A stretch of 7,584 nt of DNA from Hydrogenophaga sp. (GTDB lineage Bacteria; Pseudomonadota; Gammaproteobacteria; Burkholderiales; Burkholderiaceae_C): contig JAJNQE010000134.1 of assembly GCA_021154985.1 (NCBI GenBank), positions 1 through 7,584 of the forward strand, written 5' to 3'. Numbering within the stretch: the stretch's first letter is position 1; the number at the start of each line of letters is the position of its first letter. Below are positions 1-6,428 of this stretch, piece by piece. Below the pieces are notes generated by a model. That model was not told the origin of the DNA, made no database searches, and saw only the letters and a list, made by a program, of their open reading frames with translations. Both the position numbers and the translations under genes were made by a program.

Positions 1-1029
1 CCCGTTGACCAAGGCGCTCTGGAAGCGCCCCTGCACGTCGTGCAACAGCGCCAGCCGCTGCCGCACATTGTCCAGCGCCAGCCCGTTGCCGCGCCGCCCG
101 CTGCCTGCTGGCACGGTGTTGGTCACCTTGATCACCACCAGACTGCCACGCCGCTGGGTGCTGATGCGCACCACCGCGCCCGAGGGGCTGGGCTCCACAC
201 CGTGTTTGACCGCATTCTCCACCAGGGGCTGCAGGATCAGGGGCGGCAATTTGGCCTTGGAGGCCGAGTCGTCCACGCTCCACTCCACCTTGAGCCGATC
301 GCCAAATCGCACCTGCTCGATCGCCAGGTAGTGCTCGGCCAGCTCCAGTTCCTGCCGCAGGGGCACAGCCTCCTTCGCATCGGCCAGGGCGTGGCGGAAC
401 AGCTCGCTGAGGTCTTCCAGCAGGCTCTCGGCCTTGGCAGGCTCTTCGCGCACCAGCGCGATGGCGCTGTTGAGCGTGTTGAACAAGAAATGCGGCCGGA
501 TGCGCGCCTGCAGCTCGGCCAGGCGCGCCGTGGTGCCGGCGGGCATGCGGGCCTTGGCGCGCCACACCAGCGCGCCCACCAGCACCGCAGACACCAGGGC
601 CCCCGAAGCGCCACTGGCCACCCAGGGCGCCGGGTTGGCCAGGCCCATGAGCACCAGCAGGCCGCAACCGTAGAGCCCCGCCAGCACGCCCAATCCCACG
701 CCAGACGCCCACTGGGCCGGCACCTCCATGCGCCCGAGCTTGCGTTTGAGCGCACAGACGCACAGCAGCCAGGCCAGCACCGCCGGCAGGGCGGCACCCG
801 TGAGCACCGCCATCTGGGTGATCCAGCCGACAGGGTGCTCGGCGCCGAAGATGGCGGCCACCGCCACGATGGCCTGCACAAACAGCACCGCACGCAGCAC
901 CACGCCGACCTGGCAGGTGTCGAACACGCGGTCGCGCGCTCGCACGTGTTCCGGCATCTCTTCCAGCGACTGTGTGCCCAAGGTGCTGGGCAGGTCCTGG
1001 AAGGTCGATAAAATTCGGGAGTCTTTCAT
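1..1029 (-). CDS. LytS/AlgZ-type membrane sensor histidine kinase (3' end off the left edge)
   Basis: Sensor kinase of an AlgZ/AlgR (LytS/LytTR) type two-component pair, expected in the inner membrane. The 343 residues present start at ATG 1027-1029. Four hydrophobic segments lie at about residues 41-63, 72-94, 108-131 and 137-156. They are followed by the His-kinase motif RPHFLFNTLNSA, with the likely phospho-acceptor His180, and then an HATPase domain with N-box LVENAVKHG (Asn272) and a late GNGLALDNVRQRL motif (314-326). The usual DxGxG ATP-lid motif is replaced by KVTNTVPAG (301-309), as I recall for AlgZ/FimS. The gene is divergent from argH, the arrangement known for algZ in Pseudomonas, so an algR-like regulator probably lies just left of the window. 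No clear Shine-Dalgarno precedes the chosen ATG. The signal sensed is unknown. The family call is firm; the AlgZ assignment is inference from motif and neighbourhood. Confidence 0.88.
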   Translation of the reverse strand, partial: MKDSRILSTFQDLPSTLGTQSLEEMPEHVRARDRVFDTCQVGVVLRAVLFVQAIVAVAAIFGAEHPVGWITQMAVLTGAALPAVLAWLLCVCALKRKLGRMEVPAQWASGVGLGVLAGLYGCGLLVLMGLANPAPWVASGASGALVSAVLVGALVWRAKARMPAGTTARLAELQARIRPHFLFNTLNSAIALVREEPAKAESLLEDLSELFRHALADAKEAVPLRQELELAEHYLAIEQVRFGDRLKVEWSVDDSASKAKLPPLILQPLVENAVKHGVEPSPSGAVVRISTQRRGSLVVIKVTNTVPAGSGRRGNGLALDNVRQRLALLHDVQGRFQSALVNG

Positions 1030-1199
1030 GGGCGTGCGTCAATGCTCAGGTGGTTCGCCGTGGGATTGTGCGCGGCTCCAGGCACGGCACTTGATGACAG
1101 CCCGGCGCCTTGACCGAAAGGTCCTTCGACCCTTCTGCTGCCGCCCCTCGTTTTGCGGGTTTCCGCTTCTTCTGTTTTCTCTACGCCGCTGGCAACACC
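1030..1199. promoter_or_regulatory. Divergent intergenic region, kinase gene / argH
   Basis: These 170 bp separate two divergent genes and must hold both promoters. A TTGACC at 1110-1115 resembles a -35 box for argH, but the sequence 17 bp downstream (ttctgc) is a poor -10. A GACC-GAAA-GGTC hairpin (1112-1123) overlaps a second GGTC-CTTC-GACC hairpin (1120-1131), sharing the middle arm. A 6-bp inverted repeat, GCCGTG (1057-1062) and CACGGC (1083-1088), could be chance in such GC-rich DNA. The stretch before the argH start is pyrimidine-rich. No attenuator-like leader peptide was recognised. Confidence 0.4.
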
Positions 1200-2651
1200 A
1201 TGTCCACCAACCAATTCGACAAAAAATCCGAAGCCTGGTCCGCCCTATTCTCGGAGCCCATGAGCGAGTTGGTCAAGCGCTACACCGCCAGCGTCTTCTT
1301 CGACAAACGCCTCTGGCAGGCCGACATTGCGGGCAGCCTCGCCCACGCCGAGATGCTGGCCGCGCAGGGCATCATCGGCGCCGCCGACCTGGCCTCCATC
1401 CAGCAAGGCATGGCGCAGATCACCTCCGAAATCGAATCGGGCAGCTTCGAGTGGAAGCTCGATCTGGAAGACGTGCACCTCAACATCGAAGCCCGCCTGA
1501 CCCAGCTGGTGGGCGACGCCGGCAAGCGCCTGCACACCGGGCGCAGCCGCAACGATCAGGTCGCCACCGACGTGCGTCTGTGGCTGCGCAGCGAGATCGA
1601 CCTCATCGTCCCGCTGCTGGGCGAGCTGCAGGCCGCGCTGGTGGACGTGGCCGAAAAGAACGTGGATGTGATCCTGCCCGGCTTCACCCACCTGCAGGTG
1701 GCCCAGCCGGTGAGCTTTGCGCACCACCTGCTGGCCTACGTGGAAATGTTTTCGCGCGACGCCGAGCGCATGGTCGACGTGCGCCGCCGCACCAACCGCC
1801 TGCCGCTGGGCTCGGCCGCACTCGCCGGCACCACCTACCCGCTGGACCGCGAGCGCGTCGCGCGCAGTCTGGGCATGGTGGACGAGCGCGGTGAGCCGCA
1901 GGTGTGCCAGAACAGCCTGGACGGCGTGAGCGACCGCGACTTCGCGATTGAATTCACCGCTGCGGCTTCGCTGTGCATGGTGCACATCAGCCGCTTCAGC
2001 GAAGAGTTGATTTTGTGGATGAGCCAGAACTTCGGCTTTGTGAAGATCGCCGACCGCTTCACCACCGGCTCGTCGATCATGCCGCAGAAGAAAAATCCCG
2101 ACGTGCCCGAGCTCGCGCGCGGCAAGACCGGCCGCGTGGTGGGCCACCTCATGGGCCTGATCACGCTCATGAAAGGCCAGCCGCTGGCCTACAACAAGGA
2201 CAACCAGGAAGACAAGGAGCCGCTGTTCGACACGGTGGACACCTTGAAGGACACGCTGCGCATCTTCGTGGAGATGGTGGGCGGCCAGTTGAACCCGGCC
2301 ACGGGCGTGAAGGAAGGCGGCATCAGCGTGAACGCTGTGGCCATGGAGGAAGCCGCCAAAAAGGGCTACGCCACCGCCACCGACCTGGCCGACTACCTGG
2401 TGAAAAAGGGCCTGCCGTTTCGCGACGCGCACGAAACCGTGGCCCATGCGGTCAAGGCCGCCGTGTCCCACAACTGCGACCTGTCGGAATTGCCACTGGC
2501 GGTGCTGCAGGGCTTCAACGCATCCATTGAAAAGGACGTGTACGAGTGCCTGAGCCTGCGCGGCTCGTTGAACGCCCGCAACACCCTGGGCGGCACAGCG
2601 CCCGCGCAGGTGCTGCACCAGATCGCGCGCCACCGAAAGCGGCTGGGCTGA
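1200..2651 (+). CDS. argH: Argininosuccinate lyase
   Basis: Cytoplasmic tetrameric lyase that splits argininosuccinate into arginine and fumarate, the last step of arginine synthesis. The 483-residue product fits the family length. Visible landmarks are HTGRSRND (112-119), the FTHLQVAQPVSFAHH block with conserved His164, and the fumarase/aspartase superfamily signature GSSIMPQKKNP (290-300), whose flexible loop carries the catalytic serine (Ser291/Ser292). The C-terminal part has the typical GGTAPAQVLHQI ending. ATG 1200 was chosen because the protein then starts MSTNQFDKKSEAW, as expected for betaproteobacterial ArgH. An in-frame TTG at 1110 would add 30 residues unlike the family. No strong Shine-Dalgarno is visible before ATG 1200. 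The gene stands alone, divergent from the kinase and convergent with the DUF4124-like gene. Confidence 0.97.
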   Translation: MSTNQFDKKSEAWSALFSEPMSELVKRYTASVFFDKRLWQADIAGSLAHAEMLAAQGIIGAADLASIQQGMAQITSEIESGSFEWKLDLEDVHLNIEARLTQLVGDAGKRLHTGRSRNDQVATDVRLWLRSEIDLIVPLLGELQAALVDVAEKNVDVILPGFTHLQVAQPVSFAHHLLAYVEMFSRDAERMVDVRRRTNRLPLGSAALAGTTYPLDRERVARSLGMVDERGEPQVCQNSLDGVSDRDFAIEFTAAASLCMVHISRFSEELILWMSQNFGFVKIADRFTTGSSIMPQKKNPDVPELARGKTGRVVGHLMGLITLMKGQPLAYNKDNQEDKEPLFDTVDTLKDTLRIFVEMVGGQLNPATGVKEGGISVNAVAMEEAAKKGYATATDLADYLVKKGLPFRDAHETVAHAVKAAVSHNCDLSELPLAVLQGFNASIEKDVYECLSLRGSLNARNTLGGTAPAQVLHQIARHRKRLG

Positions 2652-2660
2652 GGGCTGGCT

Positions 2661-2975
2661 TCAGTTGCAGTCGGGCTGCGGCACCTCGGTGCAGCGCTGA
2701 AAAGCCTCGGGCTTGAGTCCCCCACCGACCAGGCGGTACTGGTCAAAGCACGCGGCGCTGGCCGCATAGCGATGCCAGCGCGCCTCGCAGGCGGTCGTGC
2801 TGGGTGGCAAGGGGGCGTCGGCAGGCACGGCGCGATTGGCGTAACGCTGCGGCACGTCGGACAGGGCACCGTAGAACACCCGACCTGCATCGTCGGTCCA
2901 GCGGACCAGTTCGCCGGCCATCGCAGCGCACGGTAACGCCACGGCCAGCGCGCAAACAAGGGTTTTGAGCATCAT
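2661..2975 (-). CDS. Small exported DUF4124-like protein
   Basis: A 104-residue protein of unknown function, probably periplasmic. It begins MMLKTLVCALAVALPCAAMA, a compact signal peptide with a plausible signal peptidase I site after AMA (about residue 20). The mature part opens with ELVRWTDDAGRVFYGALSDVP, which resembles the DUF4124 pattern (aromatic-x-D-x-x-G-x-x-hydrophobic-Y followed by D-x-P). A Cys-containing tail follows (TTACEARWHRYAASAACFDQY, then RCTEVPQPDC), so disulfides after export are possible. The start is uncertain: tandem ATGs lie at 2970-2975, and an in-frame ATG further upstream (2994-2996) would add seven residues before the signal peptide. No good Shine-Dalgarno supports any of these. 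The stop lies 9 bp from the argH stop. The DUF4124 call is from motif memory only. Confidence 0.7.
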   Translation of the reverse strand: MMLKTLVCALAVALPCAAMAGELVRWTDDAGRVFYGALSDVPQRYANRAVPADAPLPPSTTACEARWHRYAASAACFDQYRLVGGGLKPEAFQRCTEVPQPDCN

Positions 2976-3181
2976 GGTGACTGGGAGTGCGCCCATGTCC
3001 GGTGGTTCCCTTCGACTTCCGCTGCCCGCACCGCATGGAAGCCCGTCGGTCGGTGGGGGTCGGCGCGGCCTGGCGCGCCCCCAAAATAATTTCAATCCAA
3101 CCTGTCCCGCTTTCACAAGCCGCAATCCGGGGGCGCCGCTACCATCGGTTCGCAACCCGCCCGAACAACACTGGAGACCCC
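2976..3181. promoter_or_regulatory. Divergent intergenic region, DUF4124-like gene / lldD-like gene
   Basis: These 206 bp should contain promoters for both neighbours. The notable feature is an A/T-rich patch (ccaaaataatttcaat, 3081-3096) in otherwise GC-rich DNA. It lies inside a pair of perfect 8-bp inverted arms, GCGCCCCC (3075-3082) and GGGGGCGC (3129-3136), 46 bp apart. A TACCAT at 3140-3145 is a possible -10 for the dehydrogenase gene, but no well-spaced -35 is evident. The Shine-Dalgarno GGAG (3173-3176) sits 5 nt before ATG 3182 and decides that start. Confidence 0.4.
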
Positions 3182-4333
3182 ATGACCGTCATCACCACCG
3201 TCGAAGACCTGCGCGTTCTCGCCCAGAAGCGCGTGCCGCGCATGTTTTACGACTACGCCGACAGCGGCTCCTGGACCGAAGGCACCTACCGCGCCAACAA
3301 CGAGGATTTCCAGAAGATCAAGCTGCGCCAGCGCGTGGCGGTCAACATGGAAAACCGCAGCACCCGCACCACCATGGTGGGCCAGGAGGTGGCGATGCCG
3401 GTGGCCATTGCGCCCACCGGCCTGACCGGCATGCAGCACGCCGACGGCGAGATCCTGGCCGCGCGGGCCGCGAAAAAGATGGGCATTCCGTTCACCCTCT
3501 CCACCATGAGCATTTGCTCCATTGAAGACGTGGCGCAGCACGCGGGTGAAGGCTTCTGGTTCCAGCTGTACGTGATGAAGGACCGCGCGTTCATCGAGCG
3601 TCTGATCGACCGCGCCAAGGCCGCCCGGTGCGCGGCGCTGGTGCTCACCCTCGACCTGCAGATTCTTGGCCAGCGTCACAAGGACCTGAAGAACGGCCTG
3701 TCGGCACCCCCGAAGCTGACCATCGCCAACATGATCAACATCGCCAGCAAACCGCGCTGGGCGCTGGGCATGCTGGGCACCAAGCGCAAGCAGTTCGGCA
3801 ACATCGTGGGCCATGTGAGCGGCGTGGAGAACATGGGCAGCCTGAGTGAATGGACGGCCAAACAGTTCGACCCGGCGCTCAACTGGGGCGACGTGGAATG
3901 GATCAAGAAGCGCTGGGGCGGCAAGCTGATCCTCAAAGGCATCCAGGACGTGGAAGATGCGAAGCTGGGCGTGGCATCGGGCGCCGACGCGCTGATCGTG
4001 AGCAACCACGGCGGCCGTCAGCTCGATGGCGCCCAGAGCAGCATCGAAGCCCTTCCGTCCATCGTGGATGCGGTGGGCGGCCAGATCGAGGTGCACATGG
4101 ACGGCGGCATTCGAAGCGGGCAAGACGTCTTGAAGGCCCGCGCCCTGGGCGCGCGCGGCGTCTACATCGGCCGCCCCATGCTCTACGGCTTGGGCGCCAT
4201 GGGTGAAGCCGGTGTGTCCAAGTGCCTGCAGATCATCCACCGCGAACTCGACCTCACCATGGCCTTCTGCGGCCACACCAACATCGAGAAGGTGGACAAA
4301 AGCATTCTGTTGCCTGGCACGTTCCCGACCTGA
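3182..4333 (+). CDS. lldD: FMN-dependent L-2-hydroxyacid dehydrogenase, L-lactate dehydrogenase type
   Basis: TIM-barrel flavoprotein that oxidises an L-2-hydroxyacid, probably L-lactate, to the 2-oxoacid. The 383-residue length is normal. Family landmarks are Tyr23 in FYDYADSGSW, the FMN-phosphate-side APTGLTG (77-83), STMS (107-110), FQLY (127-130), TLD (156-158), Lys252 in LILKGI, the catalytic block SNHGGRQLDG with base His276 and substrate Arg279, DGG (307-309) and the GRP turn (Arg331). Residues about 174-240 form the variable loop, which in LldD and mandelate dehydrogenase mediates membrane association, so electrons may go to quinone rather than oxygen. The substrate is not fixed by sequence: lactate is most likely, glycolate or mandelate are alternatives, and the symbol is provisional. 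The start is backed by a GGAG 5 nt upstream. No lldP permease or lldR regulator is adjacent. The stop TGA abuts the stop of the convergent SIMPL gene. Confidence 0.88.
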   Translation: MTVITTVEDLRVLAQKRVPRMFYDYADSGSWTEGTYRANNEDFQKIKLRQRVAVNMENRSTRTTMVGQEVAMPVAIAPTGLTGMQHADGEILAARAAKKMGIPFTLSTMSICSIEDVAQHAGEGFWFQLYVMKDRAFIERLIDRAKAARCAALVLTLDLQILGQRHKDLKNGLSAPPKLTIANMINIASKPRWALGMLGTKRKQFGNIVGHVSGVENMGSLSEWTAKQFDPALNWGDVEWIKKRWGGKLILKGIQDVEDAKLGVASGADALIVSNHGGRQLDGAQSSIEALPSIVDAVGGQIEVHMDGGIRSGQDVLKARALGARGVYIGRPMLYGLGAMGEAGVSKCLQIIHRELDLTMAFCGHTNIEKVDKSILLPGTFPT

Positions 4334-5059
4334 TCAGCGCAGCTCGTACTCGAACGTGCTCACCACCCGCAGCCGCTTCATGCGCGAGCTGCCGTCGTCA
4401 AAGTCGTTGCCGTCGTCGCCGGTGATGCGGATCACGCCCTGGTTGGCGTTTTTCAGCGGCCCGAGTTCGGCACCGGCTTCGGCGGCGAACTTGTCGGCCT
4501 GTTCGCGTGCGTTGCGCGTGGCCTCGGCCAGCAGCGGGGCCTTGATGTCGTTGAAGCCGCGCAACTGAAAGCGTGGGCCGCTGCGGCCACCTTCGTTCTC
4601 GCCGCCGAGCTGCACACCGGCCTGGATCAGCGGGTCCACCGCGCGGGCGGCGCCTTCCACCTCGGCCACCCGGGCCGACTTCACCAGCACCTGACCGGTG
4701 CCGTTGAAGCGGAAAGGCTGGTTGCCCTGCGCGTACTCGCGGGTGAACAGGTCTTGCACCTGCAAGGGCTTGGCTTCCACTTCGGCGTCGGTGAAGCCGC
4801 GCTCTTTCAAAAAGGCCGTCACCTTGTCGCGGTCGCCCGCCAGCGCCTGCTGCACGCCGCCAAAATCGTTGCCGGCGCGGCGGAACGACAGCGTCCACAC
4901 GGCAAAGTCGCTCTCCACATCTTTTTCGGCCAGTCCCTTGATCGTGACCGAGCGGTCGGACATGCGGAAACGCTCCAGACCCTGGCTCACGGCGATGCCG
5001 GCGATGGCGATGCCGGCGGCGACCAACAAGGCGGTGACGAGGCGGGTGATGGTGTTCAT
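4334..5059 (-). CDS. SIMPL-domain (DUF541) membrane-anchored periplasmic protein
   Basis: A 241-residue protein of the SIMPL/DUF541 (YggE-like) family. Its biochemical role is not established; family members have been linked to oxidative-stress tolerance and cell-envelope functions. Residues 5-26 form one hydrophobic helix, a signal anchor or uncleaved signal peptide, so the rest should be periplasmic. The SIMPL fold starts with SVTIKGLAEKDVESDFAVW (37-55), the usual first beta-strand block. It continues with an alpha/beta part containing LKERGFTDAEVE and ends with the ATRNAREQADKFAAEAG helix (180-196) and a C-terminal strand VVSTFEYELR. ATG 5057-5059 was chosen because an AAAGG (5067-5071) lies 7 nt upstream on the minus strand and it places the anchor at the N-terminus. 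A 43-residue upstream extension is open but lacks these supports. The gene is divergent from dinB. Confidence 0.88.
   Translation of the reverse strand: MNTITRLVTALLVAAGIAIAGIAVSQGLERFRMSDRSVTIKGLAEKDVESDFAVWTLSFRRAGNDFGGVQQALAGDRDKVTAFLKERGFTDAEVEAKPLQVQDLFTREYAQGNQPFRFNGTGQVLVKSARVAEVEGAARAVDPLIQAGVQLGGENEGGRSGPRFQLRGFNDIKAPLLAEATRNAREQADKFAAEAGAELGPLKNANQGVIRITGDDGNDFDDGSSRMKRLRVVSTFEYELR
4991..5018 (-). repeat. Short tandem repeat in the SIMPL signal anchor
   Basis: Two perfect copies of a 13-mer (ggcgatgccggcg, 4991-5003 and 5006-5018) separated by 2 bp. They encode part of the low-complexity anchor sequence GIAIAGIAV. The repeat is probably a by-product of an Ala/Gly/Ile-rich transmembrane helix and could be a slippage site. 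Confidence 0.5.
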
Positions 5060-5123
5060 GAAATGACCTTTGCAAGGCTTGCACGAGCCGATGGCACGCG
5101 TCGTCGGCCATGGTAATCCCGCT
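5060..5123. promoter_or_regulatory. Short divergent spacer, SIMPL gene / dinB
   Basis: Only 64 bp separate the SIMPL ATG and the chosen dinB ATG. The spacer holds the SIMPL Shine-Dalgarno (5067-5071 on the minus strand). The sequence gctatgctcg (5121-5130) resembles a -10 element (TATGCT) and contains the ATG chosen for dinB, so start and promoter may overlap. I see no LexA-box palindrome of the CTGT-N8-ACAG type here. Confidence 0.35.
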
Positions 5124-6428
5124 ATGCTCGATCGCGTGCAAGCCCCATCCAACCCGCTCCTGCCACGGCGCATTGCCCACCTGGACATGGACGCCTTCTT
5201 CGCGTCGGTGGAATTGCTGCGCTACCCGCAGCTCAAAGGCCTGCCGGTGGTGATCGGCGGCGGGCGGCGGCGCGAAGACGACCTGCTGCAGCGCCTGCGC
5301 GAGGCCTACCCCGACCGCGAATGGGCCACCGACAGCCTGGACCACATTCCGGTTGATTTTTTCCCGCGCCTGGCCGGCTACACCGGGCGCGGCGTGGCCA
5401 CCACCGCCACTTATGCGGCGCGGCAGTTCGGCGTGGGCTCGGCCATGGGGCTCATGAAGGCGGCCAAGCTGTGCCCGCAAGCCATCCTGCTGCCGGTGGA
5501 CTTTGAAGAGGTGCGCCGCATCTCGCGCCTGTTCAAAAACACCATCCGGGAGATCGCGCCGGTGGTGGAAGACCGGGGCGTGGACGAGGTCTACATCGAC
5601 TTCACCGATGTGCCGGGCGGCCAGCGCGAAGGCGGGCGCGTGCTGGCGCGGCTGATCCAGAAGAGCATCTTCCAGGCCACAGGCCTGACCTGCTCCATCG
5701 GCGTGGCGCCCAACAAGCTCATCGCCAAGATGGCGAGCGAGTTCAAGAAACCCAACGGCATCAGCATCGTGCAGACCGACGACCTGCAGTCGCTCATCTG
5801 GCCGCTGCCCTGCCGCAAGATCAACGGCGTGGGCCCCAAGGCCGACGAGAAGCTGCAGGGCCACGGCATCCACACCATTGGCGAGCTCGCGCAGCGCGAG
5901 CGGCCCTGGCTCATTCAGCACTTCGGCAAAAGCTACGGTGCGTGGTTGCACGACGTGGCCTGGGGCAGGGACGAGCGCCCGGTGCAGACCGAGAGCGAGC
6001 CGGTGAGCATGAGCCGAGAGACGACGTTCGACCGCGACCTGCACGCGGTGCGCGACCGTACCGAGCTCGGTGCCATCTTCACGCGACTGTGCGAACAGGT
6101 GGCCACCGACCTGCGCAACAAAGGCTACCTAGGCAAGACCATCGGCATCAAGCTGCGCTACGACAACTTCCAGAGCGTCACGCGCGACGTGACGCTGGAG
6201 AGTTTCACGGCCGACCCCGCCACCATCCGCCGCCAGGCCGGCCTGTGCCTCAAGCGGGTGGACCTGTCCCGGCGCATCCGCCTGCTGGGTGTGCGCGTGG
6301 GAAAACTCGTCAAGCCCGGGACAGACGGCAGCTTGCCGCAGGGCTACAGTGACTCCGCGTCAACACCCCAACGAGACAAGGCCCGCCATGACCGCAACGA
6401 CCTGCTTTTCCCTGAGCTCGACGGATAA
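5124..6428 (+). CDS. dinB: DNA polymerase IV (Y-family translesion polymerase)
   Basis: Error-prone Y-family polymerase that bypasses damaged template bases. With start ATG 5124 it has 434 residues, against about 350 in E. coli. The palm has HLDMDAFFASVE (metal ligand Asp21, likely steric-gate Phe26) and GVDEVYIDFTD with catalytic Asp154/Glu155. CSIGVAPNKLIAKMASEFKKPNG (190-212) is the classic DinB block. A helix-hairpin-helix follows (INGVGPKADEKLQGHGI), and the little-finger domain covers about 295-395. An insert of about 40 residues (49-88) separates VVIGGGRR from GRGVATTATYAARQFGV. The tail ends RNDLLFPELDG, which resembles a beta-clamp-binding motif. The start is uncertain: in-frame ATG 5091 and GTG 5136 are alternatives and no site has a good Shine-Dalgarno. 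The 3' end overlaps the next gene by 41 bp. Confidence 0.95.
   Translation: MLDRVQAPSNPLLPRRIAHLDMDAFFASVELLRYPQLKGLPVVIGGGRRREDDLLQRLREAYPDREWATDSLDHIPVDFFPRLAGYTGRGVATTATYAARQFGVGSAMGLMKAAKLCPQAILLPVDFEEVRRISRLFKNTIREIAPVVEDRGVDEVYIDFTDVPGGQREGGRVLARLIQKSIFQATGLTCSIGVAPNKLIAKMASEFKKPNGISIVQTDDLQSLIWPLPCRKINGVGPKADEKLQGHGIHTIGELAQRERPWLIQHFGKSYGAWLHDVAWGRDERPVQTESEPVSMSRETTFDRDLHAVRDRTELGAIFTRLCEQVATDLRNKGYLGKTIGIKLRYDNFQSVTRDVTLESFTADPATIRRQAGLCLKRVDLSRRIRLLGVRVGKLVKPGTDGSLPQGYSDSASTPQRDKARHDRNDLLFPELDG

Noticed and set aside
40..1011. Long open frame on the plus strand opposite the kinase gene
   Set aside because: Its composition (His/Gln/Arg-rich) is typical of the antisense of a GC-rich gene. 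The minus-strand product has clear kinase motifs.
1110..1199. Possible 30-residue N-terminal extension of ArgH from TTG 1110
   Set aside because: The extension is unlike ArgH proteins and covers the putative promoter and hairpins.
1245..2633. 462-codon open frame on the minus strand opposite argH
   Set aside because: Shadow of argH with low-complexity His/Val/Ala-rich product and no recognisable domain; ArgH motifs are unambiguous on the plus strand.
2664..2700. Hairpin-like sequences (gcag-ctgc, gcac-gtgc) near the argH 3' end considered as a terminator
   Set aside because: Stems are only 4-5 bp, no U-run follows, and they lie within the end of the opposing gene.
2987..3181. Possible 65-residue N-terminal extension of the dehydrogenase
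   Set aside because: The frame is open but runs through the promoter region. ATG 3182 has a good Shine-Dalgarno and gives the family-typical N-terminus.
3113..4276. 387-codon open frame opposite the FMN dehydrogenase gene
   Set aside because: Antisense shadow; the product has no family features and the plus strand has all FMN and catalytic residues.
4398..6044. 548-codon minus-strand open frame spanning parts of dinB and the SIMPL gene
   Set aside because: It crosses two well-supported genes in the wrong frame and its product is repetitive Arg/His/Gly sequence.
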